From NCBI GenBank assembly GCA_002702705.1, contig PABH01000029.1, positions 1 through 64,000 on the forward strand: DNA of 64,000 nt, written 5' to 3'. Shown piece after piece: positions 1 to 7,531 of this stretch. The translations under genes were made by a program, and so were the position numbers. The stretch comes from Anaerolineaceae bacterium. Lineage in GTDB: Bacteria; Chloroflexota; Anaerolineae; Anaerolineales; Anaerolineaceae. The notes below the pieces were generated by a model, which saw nothing but the letters and a program-made list of their open reading frames with translations, was not told the DNA's origin and made no database searches. The stretch's first letter is position 1, and each line of letters opens with the position of its first letter.

Positions 1-135
1 CGACACTTTGGCCGCCTTTGGGTAAACCTTTAGCTGGTTTAATCCAGGGAAATTGGTCAAACCGCGCTCAATGGCGGCGGCATCATGTTCGCAATCGAGA
101 TTGGCGACGCGAATATCAAGTTGTTTGGTACTCAT
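1..135 (-). CDS. Heavy-metal P-type ATPase, N-terminal fragment (runs off window)
   Basis: The first 45 codons of a leftward gene, starting at ATG 135 with a GGAG-type ribosome site (AAGGAGAAT) just upstream. The translation reads MSTKQLDIRVANLDCEHDAA and continues like an HMA metal-binding fold (beta-alpha-beta start). The usual GMxCxxC loop is reduced to LDCEHD, one Cys plus acidic and His residues. The intact ATPase at 3628 has a similarly degenerate N-terminal HMA-like region, so a second metal-transporting P1B ATPase is the likely identity. It is the last visible gene of the operon that begins with the ArsR at 2660. The catalytic part lies outside the window, so the assignment rests on this short domain. 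Confidence 0.6.
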   Translation of the reverse strand, partial: MSTKQLDIRVANLDCEHDAAAIERGLTNFPGLNQLKVYPKAAKVS

Positions 136-172
136 TTCATATTCTCCTTGAAATAATGTAAAATTTAATTGA

Positions 173-1294
173 TTAAGCGCCATCCTGGACATATTTGAAT
201 CCAAATTGGCTGGACATCTCTGCTTTAGTTAATTCTTTACCTAGATACGCGGCATGACTCAATTCAGTAACCCATCCGTTGGCTATGATGGTTTTGTAAA
301 GAGCTTGAGCGGAGCTGCCCTCCATGATGCGCAAAAGTGTATTGTCATAGGCGTAATGCTCCACGTTGATTAATTTTTTCTCGTCCAGAGTGACGATAAC
401 AAAGTAGCCGGCCTTATCCATTTTTACGACTTGTTTGGGTTCGTCGGTAACAGTCACTGTGGGAACGGCCGAAATTAAAACTGGCGGTGAGGATGGCTCG
501 GCACATTCTTTACAACCGGGTGAGGCATTAGCCTGGTTGGTTAACGTTTCAACTTCCAATCCTATCATTTTGGGATCGCTGCATCCGACCATATCAATCA
601 CCTGCACTTGTTCTCGGAAAATCGCTACCTCTTCCCAGGACACGTTGCGTAGAATAGGGCGCTTACCAGGAGACGCGATGACGCGCCCCTTATCATCAAT
701 TCCAAATTGCGCGAGCGCCAGGAGGGTCTTGCCGCTTTCGTGTCCGCGTGGTTCAGTGCCAGAAACGATGAGATATTTGATCGAGGGGTTGGTGATGATG
801 TTTTTGACAATCTTGTCAATACCGATGTTCTCAGTTTCGGTTTTGCCTACGATAGCCAGCCCCCTTGGATTGTGGCTGACCAGGCGTTTGGCCAGCTCAA
901 CGCTGGCAAGGGTCGAGACAGCCACTGGCGCAGTCTGGTCTGGCACAATATATTCCCCTACGACTAGCGGCCATCCCGTGGTGCTCAACCGGAAATCACA
1001 ACTTGGTGATGGTACCTGAACGGCGGACGGAAAAGCATTTTCGAAAGCATTAGCCGCAACCGCAGGGTAGCAATGTGCACATCCCAGGCAGGCGTATTGT
1101 GCCGGTTCCATTCTCCCGATCCAAACTTCAAGTTCTTGTGCTAGGCCTTGTACTTTATGCTCGCCACTGTTTGGCAGCAATGTAGCCAGATCATTGAGCG
1201 CATCTTTCATGCAACCGCACTTCTTACATTTGGCAAGCAGAGTTCCCGATTCAAGTTCTGATCGTATTTTCTGGATAGCGTCATTCTTTTCCAT
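173..1294 (-). CDS. MtrA-like / DUF4346 domain protein
   Basis: About 373 residues. The middle part (roughly residues 100-235) resembles methyltransferase subunit A (MtrA) of methanogens: GWPLVVGEYIVPD, PVAVSTLASVELA, GLAIVGKTETENIGIDK and SGTEPRGHESGKTLLAL. The last ~85 residues (GYFVIVTLDEKK, AHAAYLGKEL-type ending) match the DUF4346 segment often paired with it. The N-terminus has Cys pairs (CKKCGC, CLGCAHC) that could bind metal or an Fe-S cluster. ATG 1294 is preferred over the upstream TTG because GGAG sits nine bases before it. In methanogens MtrA binds a corrinoid and carries the methyl group. A corrinoid role here is only inferred. It lies between a frameshifted ArsR gene and a metal ATPase, so a link to cobalt, metalloid or methyl chemistry is possible. 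The membrane partners of the archaeal complex are absent. Confidence 0.65.
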   Translation of the reverse strand: MEKNDAIQKIRSELESGTLLAKCKKCGCMKDALNDLATLLPNSGEHKVQGLAQELEVWIGRMEPAQYACLGCAHCYPAVAANAFENAFPSAVQVPSPSCDFRLSTTGWPLVVGEYIVPDQTAPVAVSTLASVELAKRLVSHNPRGLAIVGKTETENIGIDKIVKNIITNPSIKYLIVSGTEPRGHESGKTLLALAQFGIDDKGRVIASPGKRPILRNVSWEEVAIFREQVQVIDMVGCSDPKMIGLEVETLTNQANASPGCKECAEPSSPPVLISAVPTVTVTDEPKQVVKMDKAGYFVIVTLDEKKLINVEHYAYDNTLLRIMEGSSAQALYKTIIANGWVTELSHAAYLGKELTKAEMSSQFGFKYVQDGA

Positions 1295-1318
1295 AATGAT
1301 TAACTCCAAAGGGTGTAC

Positions 1319-1644
1319 TTATCTTTCGCTGGTAATCATCTCAGACCGGCTCGTGAGGTACTCTACTGCGAATTGGTGCATTTCATCATAGGCAGCGCTG
1401 ATTCTGGGGCTGCCCAACCTGTAATTGACACTCTGCCCCTTATGGCGCGGGGCACGACAACTCCTTTGGACCGCATGAGACTGAGAAACCAGGAAATAGC
1501 AGTCTGGGGGGCTTGTAGCGCTTCTACCAGTTGTGTGACGCTTTTTTCGCCTTCGTGCAGGCTCTCTATGATTTCCAACCGGATTGGATGTGTCAGTGCC
1601 TGGCAGATATCGGCGTGGATCTGGAAAATTTGTTTGTCATTCAT
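1319..1644 (-). pseudogene. ArsR-family repressor, frameshifted
   Basis: The first ~64 codons encode a clear ArsR/SmtB winged helix (CQALTHPIRLEIIESLHEGE, then QAPQTAISWFLSLMRSKG). The frame then slips near position 1455 and reads an unrelated tail to 1363. One base offset restores the expected ending (RHKGQSVNYRLGSPRISAA, then MHQFAVEYL) to a TAA at 1319-1321. So a single-base deletion, or an assembly error in the CCCCGCGCC tract, has split the gene. A Trp replaces the usual Arg/Lys in the recognition helix region (TAISWFL). It lies in the same leftward operon as lspA and the MtrA-like gene. Confidence 0.75.
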
Positions 1645-1663
1645 AATTTTGTTACCTTTGAGC

Positions 1664-2146
1664 TTAGTCCTTCAATTGACGCTGTTCCAACAACATCATC
1701 AGCATAAGTACAATGACGCCCAGGACGATGAAACTGTCTGCCAGGTTAAAGGTCGGCCAGCGGGTGCTCCCTAATCCCACGTCAAGAAGGTCGGTGACGC
1801 GCCTATCGGGAAGCCTATCTACGAAGTTGGCGATGGCTCCGCCAAGAATTAGACCAATAGGCCAACTCGCAACAGGCGGAATTTCATCTGTGCGCAGAGC
1901 ATGCACGAGCCAAATTGCTAGGCTAACAATGATGAGGCCGGTAACAACCAGCGGCCAAACTCCGCCATTGGCGAACAAGCCAAAAGCTACGCCCGTGTTG
2001 TAATTCAATGTCAGCCGGAGGAGCTCCCCGAGGACAGGGACGGGCTGATTAATCTCAAGCGTCTGTTCTACCCAGAACTTGGACAACGTGTCAAGGCCCA
2101 GAACCGGCAAGAACACGGTCAATAAGCGAGGGAATATCCTCTTCAT
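1664..2146 (-). CDS. lspA: Signal peptidase II
   Basis: A 160-residue integral membrane aspartyl protease that cleaves lipoprotein signal peptides after lipidation. Four hydrophobic segments are visible. The catalytic-region motifs are present: GGAIANFVDRL with its Asp, and FNLADSFIVLG with the second Asp, plus the N-terminal GLDTLSKFWV segment. ATG 2146 is chosen over 2161 because GGGAG lies eight bases upstream. The start codon overlaps the stop of the Nramp remnant (ATGA), which suggests translational coupling. Placement inside a metal-resistance operon instead of next to ileS or rluD suggests an accessory copy that travels with metal efflux genes, a known association in mobile metal-resistance islands. 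Confidence 0.93.
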   Translation of the reverse strand: MKRIFPRLLTVFLPVLGLDTLSKFWVEQTLEINQPVPVLGELLRLTLNYNTGVAFGLFANGGVWPLVVTGLIIVSLAIWLVHALRTDEIPPVASWPIGLILGGAIANFVDRLPDRRVTDLLDVGLGSTRWPTFNLADSFIVLGVIVLMLMMLLEQRQLKD

Positions 2147-2322
2147 AACGGCTTCTCCCATTCCAACAAGGTATCCAAATCAAGACACCGCCCCACCTTG
2201 CGCGATTGCACCAATGAAGAGTGCAGGTACAGGTTGTGGGGCATCGTCAGCCGCCAATGCCCGTGTGCAGGCACGGTCACGGATTCATGTACCTCGGAAA
2301 GAGATGGACGCTGTTTTATCAT
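2143..2322 (-). pseudogene. Nramp (MntH-type) transporter, internally deleted remnant
   Basis: A 59-codon open frame. Its first ~22 residues (RPSLSEVHESVTVPAHGHWR) match the cytosolic N-terminus of Nramp metal-proton symporters. The sequence then jumps directly to the TM6 signature (MPHNLYLHSSLVQSR). The whole TM1-TM5 region, including the DPGN metal-binding motif, is missing, and the tail after VQSR does not continue as an Nramp protein. A functional transporter has about 11 helices and 400 residues, so this cannot transport. It overlaps the ArsR stop upstream and the lspA start downstream by four bases each, so translation coupling appears intact despite the deletion. Confidence 0.75.
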
Positions 2323-2660
2323 TCCTCCGAGGCGTAATATCGCGTGCACTGATACACGCCGCAGGCTGCGTCTGACAGCAGAGATTCACCCAAGGCTAGC
2401 AGGTCGCCTACCCGGTCATCACTTAGGCTGTAATAAACGTACTTCCCTTGTTGTTCGGCAGCAACTAAACCACACTCTCGGAGACAGCGCAGGTGGTTCG
2501 ATGTATTGGATTGACTCATACCTGTGGCAGAAACAATTTCGGTGACGGTCAGCGGTCCGCCCAGCAGCGAATATAAGATACTCAAACGATTGGGATCGCC
2601 AAAGCCGCGAAATAGCTTGGATCGCAATTGAACTCCCTCCACGTTGATGACAATTTGCAT
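2319..2660 (-). CDS. ArsR/SmtB-family metal sensor, CmtR-like
   Basis: A 113-residue winged-helix repressor. Residues GFGDPNRLSILYSLLGGPLTV, TGMSQSNTSNHLRCLRECGLV and GKYVYYSLSD form the DNA-binding fold and beta hairpin. A C-terminal Cys pair in CGVYQCTRYY plus the C in LRECGLV suggests a thiolate site for Cd/Pb-type ions like that of CmtR. This is an inference from Cys placement. ATG 2660 follows AAGGAG by about eight bases, which beats the longer start at 2693. It is the first gene of the leftward metal operon, and the palindrome just upstream (2689-2701) is a likely self-operator. Confidence 0.88.
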   Translation of the reverse strand: MQIVINVEGVQLRSKLFRGFGDPNRLSILYSLLGGPLTVTEIVSATGMSQSNTSNHLRCLRECGLVAAEQQGKYVYYSLSDDRVGDLLALGESLLSDAACGVYQCTRYYASEE

Positions 2661-2688
2661 AAATTGATTCTCCTTATTATATAAACAA

Positions 2689-2701
2689 ATCATAATATGA
2701 T
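2689..2701. promoter_or_regulatory. Putative ArsR operator
   Basis: ATCATA-A-TATGAT is a perfect 6+6 palindrome around one base. It lies 28 bases upstream of the CmtR-like ArsR start, in the divergent region between two arsR genes. AT-rich palindromes of this kind are typical ArsR/SmtB operators. Binding is inferred. Confidence 0.55.
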
Positions 2702-2880
2702 GATATGTTAATGACTAGAAACGATTTTGTCAAGAGTGCGATTCCTCTATGGCACCCTGACAGAAGACCTGTGACAAATTTCATGGCTGACTAGTGAGCT
2801 TTGTACATCGCCTGTTTATGAAGAAGTTTGCAGAGGTGTGGTTTGTTTAATCAAGTAATTCTCTTCATCAAGAAAATCTC

Positions 2881-2908
2881 TTGACAGATGGATAGAAAAA
2901 GTTATAAT
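2881..2908 (+). promoter_or_regulatory. Sigma70-type promoter of the second arsR
   Basis: A consensus TTGACA at 2881-2886 and a consensus TATAAT at 2903-2908 are separated by 16 bases. Transcription would begin near 2914-2916, just before the ATG at 2918, so the message would be leaderless or nearly so. This argues against the longer reading-frame start at 2888, which lies inside the promoter. Confidence 0.7.
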
Positions 2909-2917
2909 AATGAGTAT

Positions 2918-3259
2918 ATGAACATTCATTCACATAAATATGAAAAAATATTTGAATCTGATGAAGGATTCCCCCTAGGAGATGAGAATGCTTTGCAACT
3001 TGCAGAGTTATTTACTTCTTTGAGCGATCCTAGTCGCTTGCGGATTTTATCGGTTTTGCTTCGAGGAGAGAAAAATGTCCAGCAAATCAGCCAAATCGTA
3101 GTCATGAGCCATTCAGCTGTCTCTCACCAACTTCGCGGTTTGCGCCAAATGCGAATTGTGCGTACACGTAAACAAGGTCGAATGGTGTTTTATAGCCTGG
3201 ACGATGATCATGTAAAAGAGTTGTTCCTTTTGGGATTGGATCATGTCTGCCATGAATAA
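2918..3259 (+). CDS. ArsR/SmtB-family repressor with alpha5 metal site (CzrA/SmtB-like)
   Basis: A 113-residue winged-helix sensor. The core is LFTSLSDPSRLRILSVLL, then VVMSHSAVSHQLRGLRQM, then RKQGRMVFYSLDDDHVKEL. The C-terminal helix carries D-x-H-x10-H-x2-H (DDH ... HVCH), the alpha5 zinc/cobalt site of SmtB, CzrA and NmtR-type sensors, so Zn, Co or Ni sensing is likely. The N-terminus (MNIHSHKYE) adds His residues. The start at 2918 is set by the overlapping promoter. Its stop overlaps the following small membrane gene, and it probably controls the ATPase at 3628. Confidence 0.88.
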   Translation: MNIHSHKYEKIFESDEGFPLGDENALQLAELFTSLSDPSRLRILSVLLRGEKNVQQISQIVVMSHSAVSHQLRGLRQMRIVRTRKQGRMVFYSLDDDHVKELFLLGLDHVCHE

Positions 3260-3539
3260 AACTCGAATATTTAATGATCGTATCATTGTTGTTTTATTTT
3301 TGTTGGTCACATGTATCGTTTGCGCCCGTTTTCTGCATGATATGCTGCCTGGGCATTCAGATGTGATCACAAGCAGTTCTGGCTTATGTAGTGGAGTTGT
3401 TCATTTCGACATTATTCTGGGAGTAGTTTCAGGGTTGGTGCTAATTGGGTTGACGATAAAAAGTCACCATCCACATAAGTTGTTCATTCGTTTAATCAAC
3501 TTGCATGTTTTTGATCCTCCCCCTCGTTCATTAATTTAA
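3243..3539 (+). CDS. Small two-helix membrane protein, unknown
   Basis: 98 residues. It overlaps the end of the upstream arsR by 17 bases, which supports co-translation. Two hydrophobic segments are visible (about residues 13-30, IIVVLFLLVTCIVCARF, and 56-72, IILGVVSGLVLIGLTI), separated by a short loop with His, Cys and Ser (PGHSDVITSSSGLCSG). The tail is basic and His-rich (KSHHPHK). The family is not recognised. Its place between a metal sensor and a metal ATPase suggests a role in metal handling. A terminator follows at 3559. Confidence 0.6.
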   Translation: MSAMNKTRIFNDRIIVVLFLLVTCIVCARFLHDMLPGHSDVITSSSGLCSGVVHFDIILGVVSGLVLIGLTIKSHHPHKLFIRLINLHVFDPPPRSLI

Positions 3540-3558
3540 CGTATAACGATTCCTGAAC

Positions 3559-3580
3559 GGGGACTGATCCCCCTTTTTTT
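3559..3580 (+). terminator. Rho-independent terminator
   Basis: GGGGA-CTGA-TCCCC followed by C and seven T. It lies between the arsR/small-membrane pair and the P-type ATPase, so it could terminate or attenuate read-through into the ATPase. Confidence 0.7.
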
Positions 3581-3627
3581 AAGGCTGCTTAATTGTAATG
3601 AAAAGAAATACAGAAAGGTTAATATAA

Positions 3628-6027
3628 ATGACTGAAAAAACGGTTGAAATCTCTTTGCCAGTACTTTTACCTGAAATTCAAGATGCGCGTGATATTTGTG
3701 TGGATAAGCTCCAAGCAAGTATGCAAGATCATAAAGGCATCCTCCAAACACATGTACATATGGATCATGATCCAATTGATTTATGTATCCATTACGATCC
3801 AAATCTAATTTCATTGGCTGCGGTCAAACGAATTGCGGAGGATGCAGGATCAGAGTTGAGCAACGGTTACCGTCACGAACAAATTTCTTTTAGTGGTCTG
3901 GACAGTGCTGATTCGGCTTCAATGATCGCCTCAGAGCTTGAAAACCTGAAAGGAATGCTGCATGCAAATGCGAGCTACGCCTCAGGGCTCGCAATTGTGG
4001 CGTACGATACGAAAGTACTTTCTCTAGATCAAATCCAGCGCACCATGAAACGTTATGGCGCTCGTCCTTCCGTTCAATTGAAGGCAAAAGAAACCAAGGA
4101 AGAACACGATCATGACCACGGAAGTGCCCCTGCCTTTATGCCGCACTGGCTCCAAAACCGTTGGACGTTGGTTTTAATATCGGTTGGCGGTATATTTTTA
4201 CTCTTGGGTTGGGGTGGAGAGCAATTCCTGGGATTGCCAGCAAACATTGCTTTAATTTTTTTCCTGCTTTCTTATGTTGCAAGCGGATATGATATAACAC
4301 ATCACGCCATTCCGGCACTTTTGCGGGGTAAGTTTGATACAGATGTGCTAATGTTAGCAGCTGCGGTTGGCGCTGCTATTTTAGGGGCATGGGCTGAAGG
4401 CGCATTTCTCCTTTTCCTATTTGGGCTAGGACATGCTGGCGAGCATTATGCCCTGGGTAGAGCCCGTAACGCGATCAACTCATTGGGAGAATTGATGCCG
4501 AAGACCGCTCAGGTATTACGTGATGATAAGATCGTTGAAGAACCAGTCGAGCAGCTCTCTATTGGTGATGTGGTTGTTGTTCGCCCAGGAGACCGTATAC
4601 CGGTTGACGGGGTGATTTTGCAAGGTGAGAGTGCCATCGATCAGAGTCCTATTACCGGGGAGTCGGTCCCTGTTCAAAAGGGTATTGAGGATGAAGTATT
4701 TACTGGAACGATCAACCAGGAATCTTCACTTGAGATAAAAACTACCCGGCTGGCGAAGGACAACACCTTGAGCCGAGTCATGAAAATGGTAGCAGAAGCT
4801 CAAGGACAGCAAAGTCCTACCCAGCAATTCACCGAACGGTTTACCGCTCGGTTTGTTCCGATTGTGCTGATTTTGGTTGTGTTGGTTGCAGTGGTACCGC
4901 CCTTAATTGGCTTAATGCCATTTTCAGAGAGTTTTTATCGAGCTATGCTTCTTCTCGTCGCAGCTTCACCTTGTGCATTGGCTGTTGGTACCCCGGCAGC
5001 AGTTCTGGCTGGGGTTGCCCAGGCGGCGCGCAATGGCGTATTGATTAAAGGTGGCGTTCATCTTGAGAATCTCGGGCGTCTGAATGCGATGGCTTTTGAT
5101 AAGACCGGAACACTTACGCAGGGTAAATTTCAAGTGACAGACATTGTACCTTTCAATGGCGCAAACCCCGATGAAGTCTTACGATTAGCAGGTGCTGTGG
5201 AACAGCAGTCAAATCATCCATTAGCGTTAGCGGTTGTTCGTGCTGCTAAAGAAAAGAATCTCACCCTGCCTGTAGCAAATGGTTTGGAGAATATTCCAGG
5301 CCGTGGTGTACGCAGTCAAGTCGAAGGCCATCCAATTTGGATTGGATCTCTCAAACTTTTCGAGGAAAAGGACGAGAATGCTGTTGATGCCGATATTCGA
5401 CAAACTGTAGAAGCGTTGGAGAACGCTGGTCGCACGACAATGACGATTGGTCGCGGTGGTACTTTTCTTGGGGTCCTGGCTTTGGCAGATGTGGCAAAGC
5501 CAGGTGTAGCTGGCGTCCTTTCTCAGTTACGTAAACTGGGTGTGAAGCACTTGATCATGTTAACAGGTGACAACCAGAGGGTAGCACAGCAGATTGGAAA
5601 GGAGATTGGGATCACAGATGTTGAAGCGGAATTACTGCCTGAAGATAAATTAAACACGATACAACGTTTACAAAAAGAGTATGGGGCCGTTGCGATGATG
5701 GGAGATGGTGTAAACGATGCACCAGCGCTGGCGACCGCTACGGTTGGGATTGCTATGGGAGCCGCAGGGACAGCGGTAGCGCTTGAGACTGCCGATGTGG
5801 CTTTGATGGCGGATGATCTAGGCAAGCTTCCATTTGCAGTCGGTCTGAGTCGGGCCAGCCGGGCCATCATCAGCCAAAACCTTGCCATCTCCCTGGGTGT
5901 GATTGGGGTGTTGATAGTGACATCGGTGATAGGGTTGATGCCATTGAGCGGAGCGGTTATTTTCCATGAAGGCAGCACGATCCTGGTGGTGATGAATGCA
6001 CTTCGCTTGTTGAGATTCCAGATCTGA
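3628..6027 (+). CDS. P1B-4-type heavy-metal P-type ATPase
   Basis: A 799-residue ATP-driven metal exporter. The core is complete: TGES actuator loop (ITGESVPV), ion-binding SPC (S447-P448-C449, ASPCALAVGTPAAV), phosphorylated D491 in DKTGTLT, the HP motif (SNHPLALAVV), TGDN and MGDGVNDAPAL hinge motifs, and HEGST in the last helix. SPC with HEGST is the signature of the P1B-4 group, which exports Co, Fe, Zn or Cd depending on the member. Unusually for this group it has a long N-terminus of ~170 residues with two degenerate ferredoxin-like HMA domains lacking CxxC and a His/Asp-rich linker (EEHDHDHG, about residues 158-166). An arsR with an alpha5 Zn/Co site lies upstream, which suits inducible efflux. 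Confidence 0.95.
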   Translation: MTEKTVEISLPVLLPEIQDARDICVDKLQASMQDHKGILQTHVHMDHDPIDLCIHYDPNLISLAAVKRIAEDAGSELSNGYRHEQISFSGLDSADSASMIASELENLKGMLHANASYASGLAIVAYDTKVLSLDQIQRTMKRYGARPSVQLKAKETKEEHDHDHGSAPAFMPHWLQNRWTLVLISVGGIFLLLGWGGEQFLGLPANIALIFFLLSYVASGYDITHHAIPALLRGKFDTDVLMLAAAVGAAILGAWAEGAFLLFLFGLGHAGEHYALGRARNAINSLGELMPKTAQVLRDDKIVEEPVEQLSIGDVVVVRPGDRIPVDGVILQGESAIDQSPITGESVPVQKGIEDEVFTGTINQESSLEIKTTRLAKDNTLSRVMKMVAEAQGQQSPTQQFTERFTARFVPIVLILVVLVAVVPPLIGLMPFSESFYRAMLLLVAASPCALAVGTPAAVLAGVAQAARNGVLIKGGVHLENLGRLNAMAFDKTGTLTQGKFQVTDIVPFNGANPDEVLRLAGAVEQQSNHPLALAVVRAAKEKNLTLPVANGLENIPGRGVRSQVEGHPIWIGSLKLFEEKDENAVDADIRQTVEALENAGRTTMTIGRGGTFLGVLALADVAKPGVAGVLSQLRKLGVKHLIMLTGDNQRVAQQIGKEIGITDVEAELLPEDKLNTIQRLQKEYGAVAMMGDGVNDAPALATATVGIAMGAAGTAVALETADVALMADDLGKLPFAVGLSRASRAIISQNLAISLGVIGVLIVTSVIGLMPLSGAVIFHEGSTILVVMNALRLLRFQI

Positions 6028-6058
6028 AACGGAAAAGCAAAAACCTCACGGGAAAACC

Positions 6059-6379
6059 TTGCTGAAACATGAGACAAAAAATGACTATCGAAACAAACCA
6101 TCGCATTTACTTGTAGTTGTGTATGGGTTGATGCTGATTATCCGGCTAATGTATGGGTGGCAGGCTAACCGTAAAGGTGGTAAAGTTGTTATGCGGCGCG
6201 AACTAGGTTGGTCACTGATCTTAATGGGAATATTGATATTCTTAGCGAATGGTATTCTCTTGGTTGTCATCCTATGGCCCAGTACAATCAAAACTGCATC
6301 CATTGCACTTTCGGAAGGATGGCGTATGCAAAAAATGCCGACCAGTTTATCCCAAAGGGATTGGGTTTTTCATGAATAA
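6059..6379 (+). CDS. Small membrane protein, unknown
   Basis: Up to 106 residues from a TTG at 6059. The first in-frame ATG (6131) would leave 82. Two hydrophobic stretches (VVVYGLMLIIRLMYGW and LGWSLILMGILIFLANGILLVVIL) flank a basic loop (RKGGKVVMRRE). No family was recognised. It lies just after the ATPase and overlaps the start of the methyltransferase by eight bases, which is the best evidence that it is translated. The start codon is uncertain. Confidence 0.5.
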   Translation: MLKHETKNDYRNKPSHLLVVVYGLMLIIRLMYGWQANRKGGKVVMRRELGWSLILMGILIFLANGILLVVILWPSTIKTASIALSEGWRMQKMPTSLSQRDWVFHE

Positions 6380-6983
6380 TCGTTCTAATTTACGGATTTA
6401 TCGCCGATTCGCTCCACTCTATGATCGTTTTATGTACTCATGGACGGCTGGTTCACGCCGAAAGACAATCGAACTACTCGACCTCAAGCCAGGGGACCGG
6501 TTGTTTATTCCAGGGGTGGGTACTGGACTTGATCTGCCATTTGTTCCTTCTGAGACTCTTACCACGGCTGTCGACCCAAGCCCGATGATGCTGCGGCAGG
6601 CGCTGAGTAAATACGACTCCCCGGTTGGTTTTCTTATTATGGATGTTCAGATATTGGCGTTTCCCAGTGGCCTTTTTGATGCAGTATTGATTAATTTAAT
6701 CCTTTCTGTTGTACCCGATGGAGCCATTGCCATGGAGGAAATCTGGCGCGTGCTGAAACCTGGTGGGCGGGTGGTAATCTTCGACAAGTTTCTGCCAGAG
6801 AGCAGTAGTCTTTCCAGTGTTCGGCTGTTATTAGGCAAATTGATCCGCCAGATCGGAACTGACCCCAATCGCCGTCTGAGCACAATTATTCAAGAAGTTC
6901 CAGAAGCTCTTGTCCTGGCTGATCAGCCGGTGCTGTTGAATGGGCAATACAGGATTATCCTCCTGAGCAAGCCAATGGTGTGA
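6372..6983 (+). CDS. Class I SAM-dependent methyltransferase (UbiE/Methyltransf_11-like)
   Basis: About 203 residues. The SAM-binding motif I is FIPGVGTGLDLPFVP, followed by the acidic residue in AVDPSP, motif II DAVLINLILSVVP and motif III VLKPGGRVVIFDK. The Rossmann fold is complete and the C-terminus short, as in small-molecule or lipid methyltransferases. It resembles the methyltransferase at 24160-24777 (same GVGTG-DxPFxP pattern), so the two may be paralogues. The start at ATG 6372 follows a GGGA stretch and overlaps the upstream small membrane gene. Substrate unknown. Confidence 0.8.
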   Translation: MNNRSNLRIYRRFAPLYDRFMYSWTAGSRRKTIELLDLKPGDRLFIPGVGTGLDLPFVPSETLTTAVDPSPMMLRQALSKYDSPVGFLIMDVQILAFPSGLFDAVLINLILSVVPDGAIAMEEIWRVLKPGGRVVIFDKFLPESSSLSSVRLLLGKLIRQIGTDPNRRLSTIIQEVPEALVLADQPVLLNGQYRIILLSKPMV

Positions 6984-6995
6984 TCAGGAGGAAGT

Positions 6996-7454
6996 ATGCG
7001 GACTATCTTAACGACTTTTTTGGATTGCTCAAAAGAGCGCGTCTGGCAAGAAGTACAGACGGTACGGTTGCTGGCGTATATTGCTGCACCTATGGTGATC
7101 TTTGAACCGCTTCAACCTACCCGTTTTCCGGAAATCTGGGGGGAAGCATGTTATCAGGTACGTATGAAAATTTTTGGCCGGTTCTCTTTTGGTAGACATT
7201 GGATTGTGATTAGCAAACCTCTGGCAGCAACTGGCGCCTTTCAACTCCGAGATAACGGCTATGGTGACAGGATATCAAAATGGGATCACTGGATCACTAT
7301 TCAGGATGAGCCAATCGGAAAAACCCGTTTAACAAACGATGTGAATATTGAAGCCGGATTGTTGACACCGATCGTTTGGCTCTTTTCTCAGGCCTTCTAT
7401 CGTCATCGCCAACGCCGCTGGCGCATATTAGTAACGAAGAATTTTCCGTACTGA
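6996..7454 (+). CDS. SRPBCC-superfamily protein
   Basis: 152 residues, ATG preceded by CAGGAGG at good spacing, 12 bases after the methyltransferase stop. It has the helix-grip pattern: a beta start followed by DCSKERVWQEVQTVRLLAYIAAP, a middle SFGRHWIVIS and RDNGYGDRISKWDHWITIQD, and a long C-terminal helix (FSQAFYRHRQRRWRILVTKN). Proteins of this superfamily bind hydrophobic ligands in a deep pocket. The exact function is unknown. It is likely in one transcript with the methyltransferase. Confidence 0.6.
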   Translation: MRTILTTFLDCSKERVWQEVQTVRLLAYIAAPMVIFEPLQPTRFPEIWGEACYQVRMKIFGRFSFGRHWIVISKPLAATGAFQLRDNGYGDRISKWDHWITIQDEPIGKTRLTNDVNIEAGLLTPIVWLFSQAFYRHRQRRWRILVTKNFPY

Positions 7455-7531
7455 GAGGTATTGGTCTTTGATGAAGCTGTTCCACAAAACTATTGACAGA
7501 TCGATAATTGGATTATATGGAGACTTTCTTT

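Noticed and set aside
435-1019. Open frame on the plus strand across the MtrA-like gene
   Set aside because: It is the antisense shadow of a well-supported gene, with no ribosome site or family match.
5523-6101. 192-codon minus-strand frame across the P-type ATPase
   Set aside because: Ala/Thr/Ser-rich shadow of the ATPase reading frame.
7494-7520. TTGACA and TATATG near the CcdA-like gene as a promoter
   Set aside because: The spacer is about 15 bases and the -10 is weak, so support was not enough for a feature.
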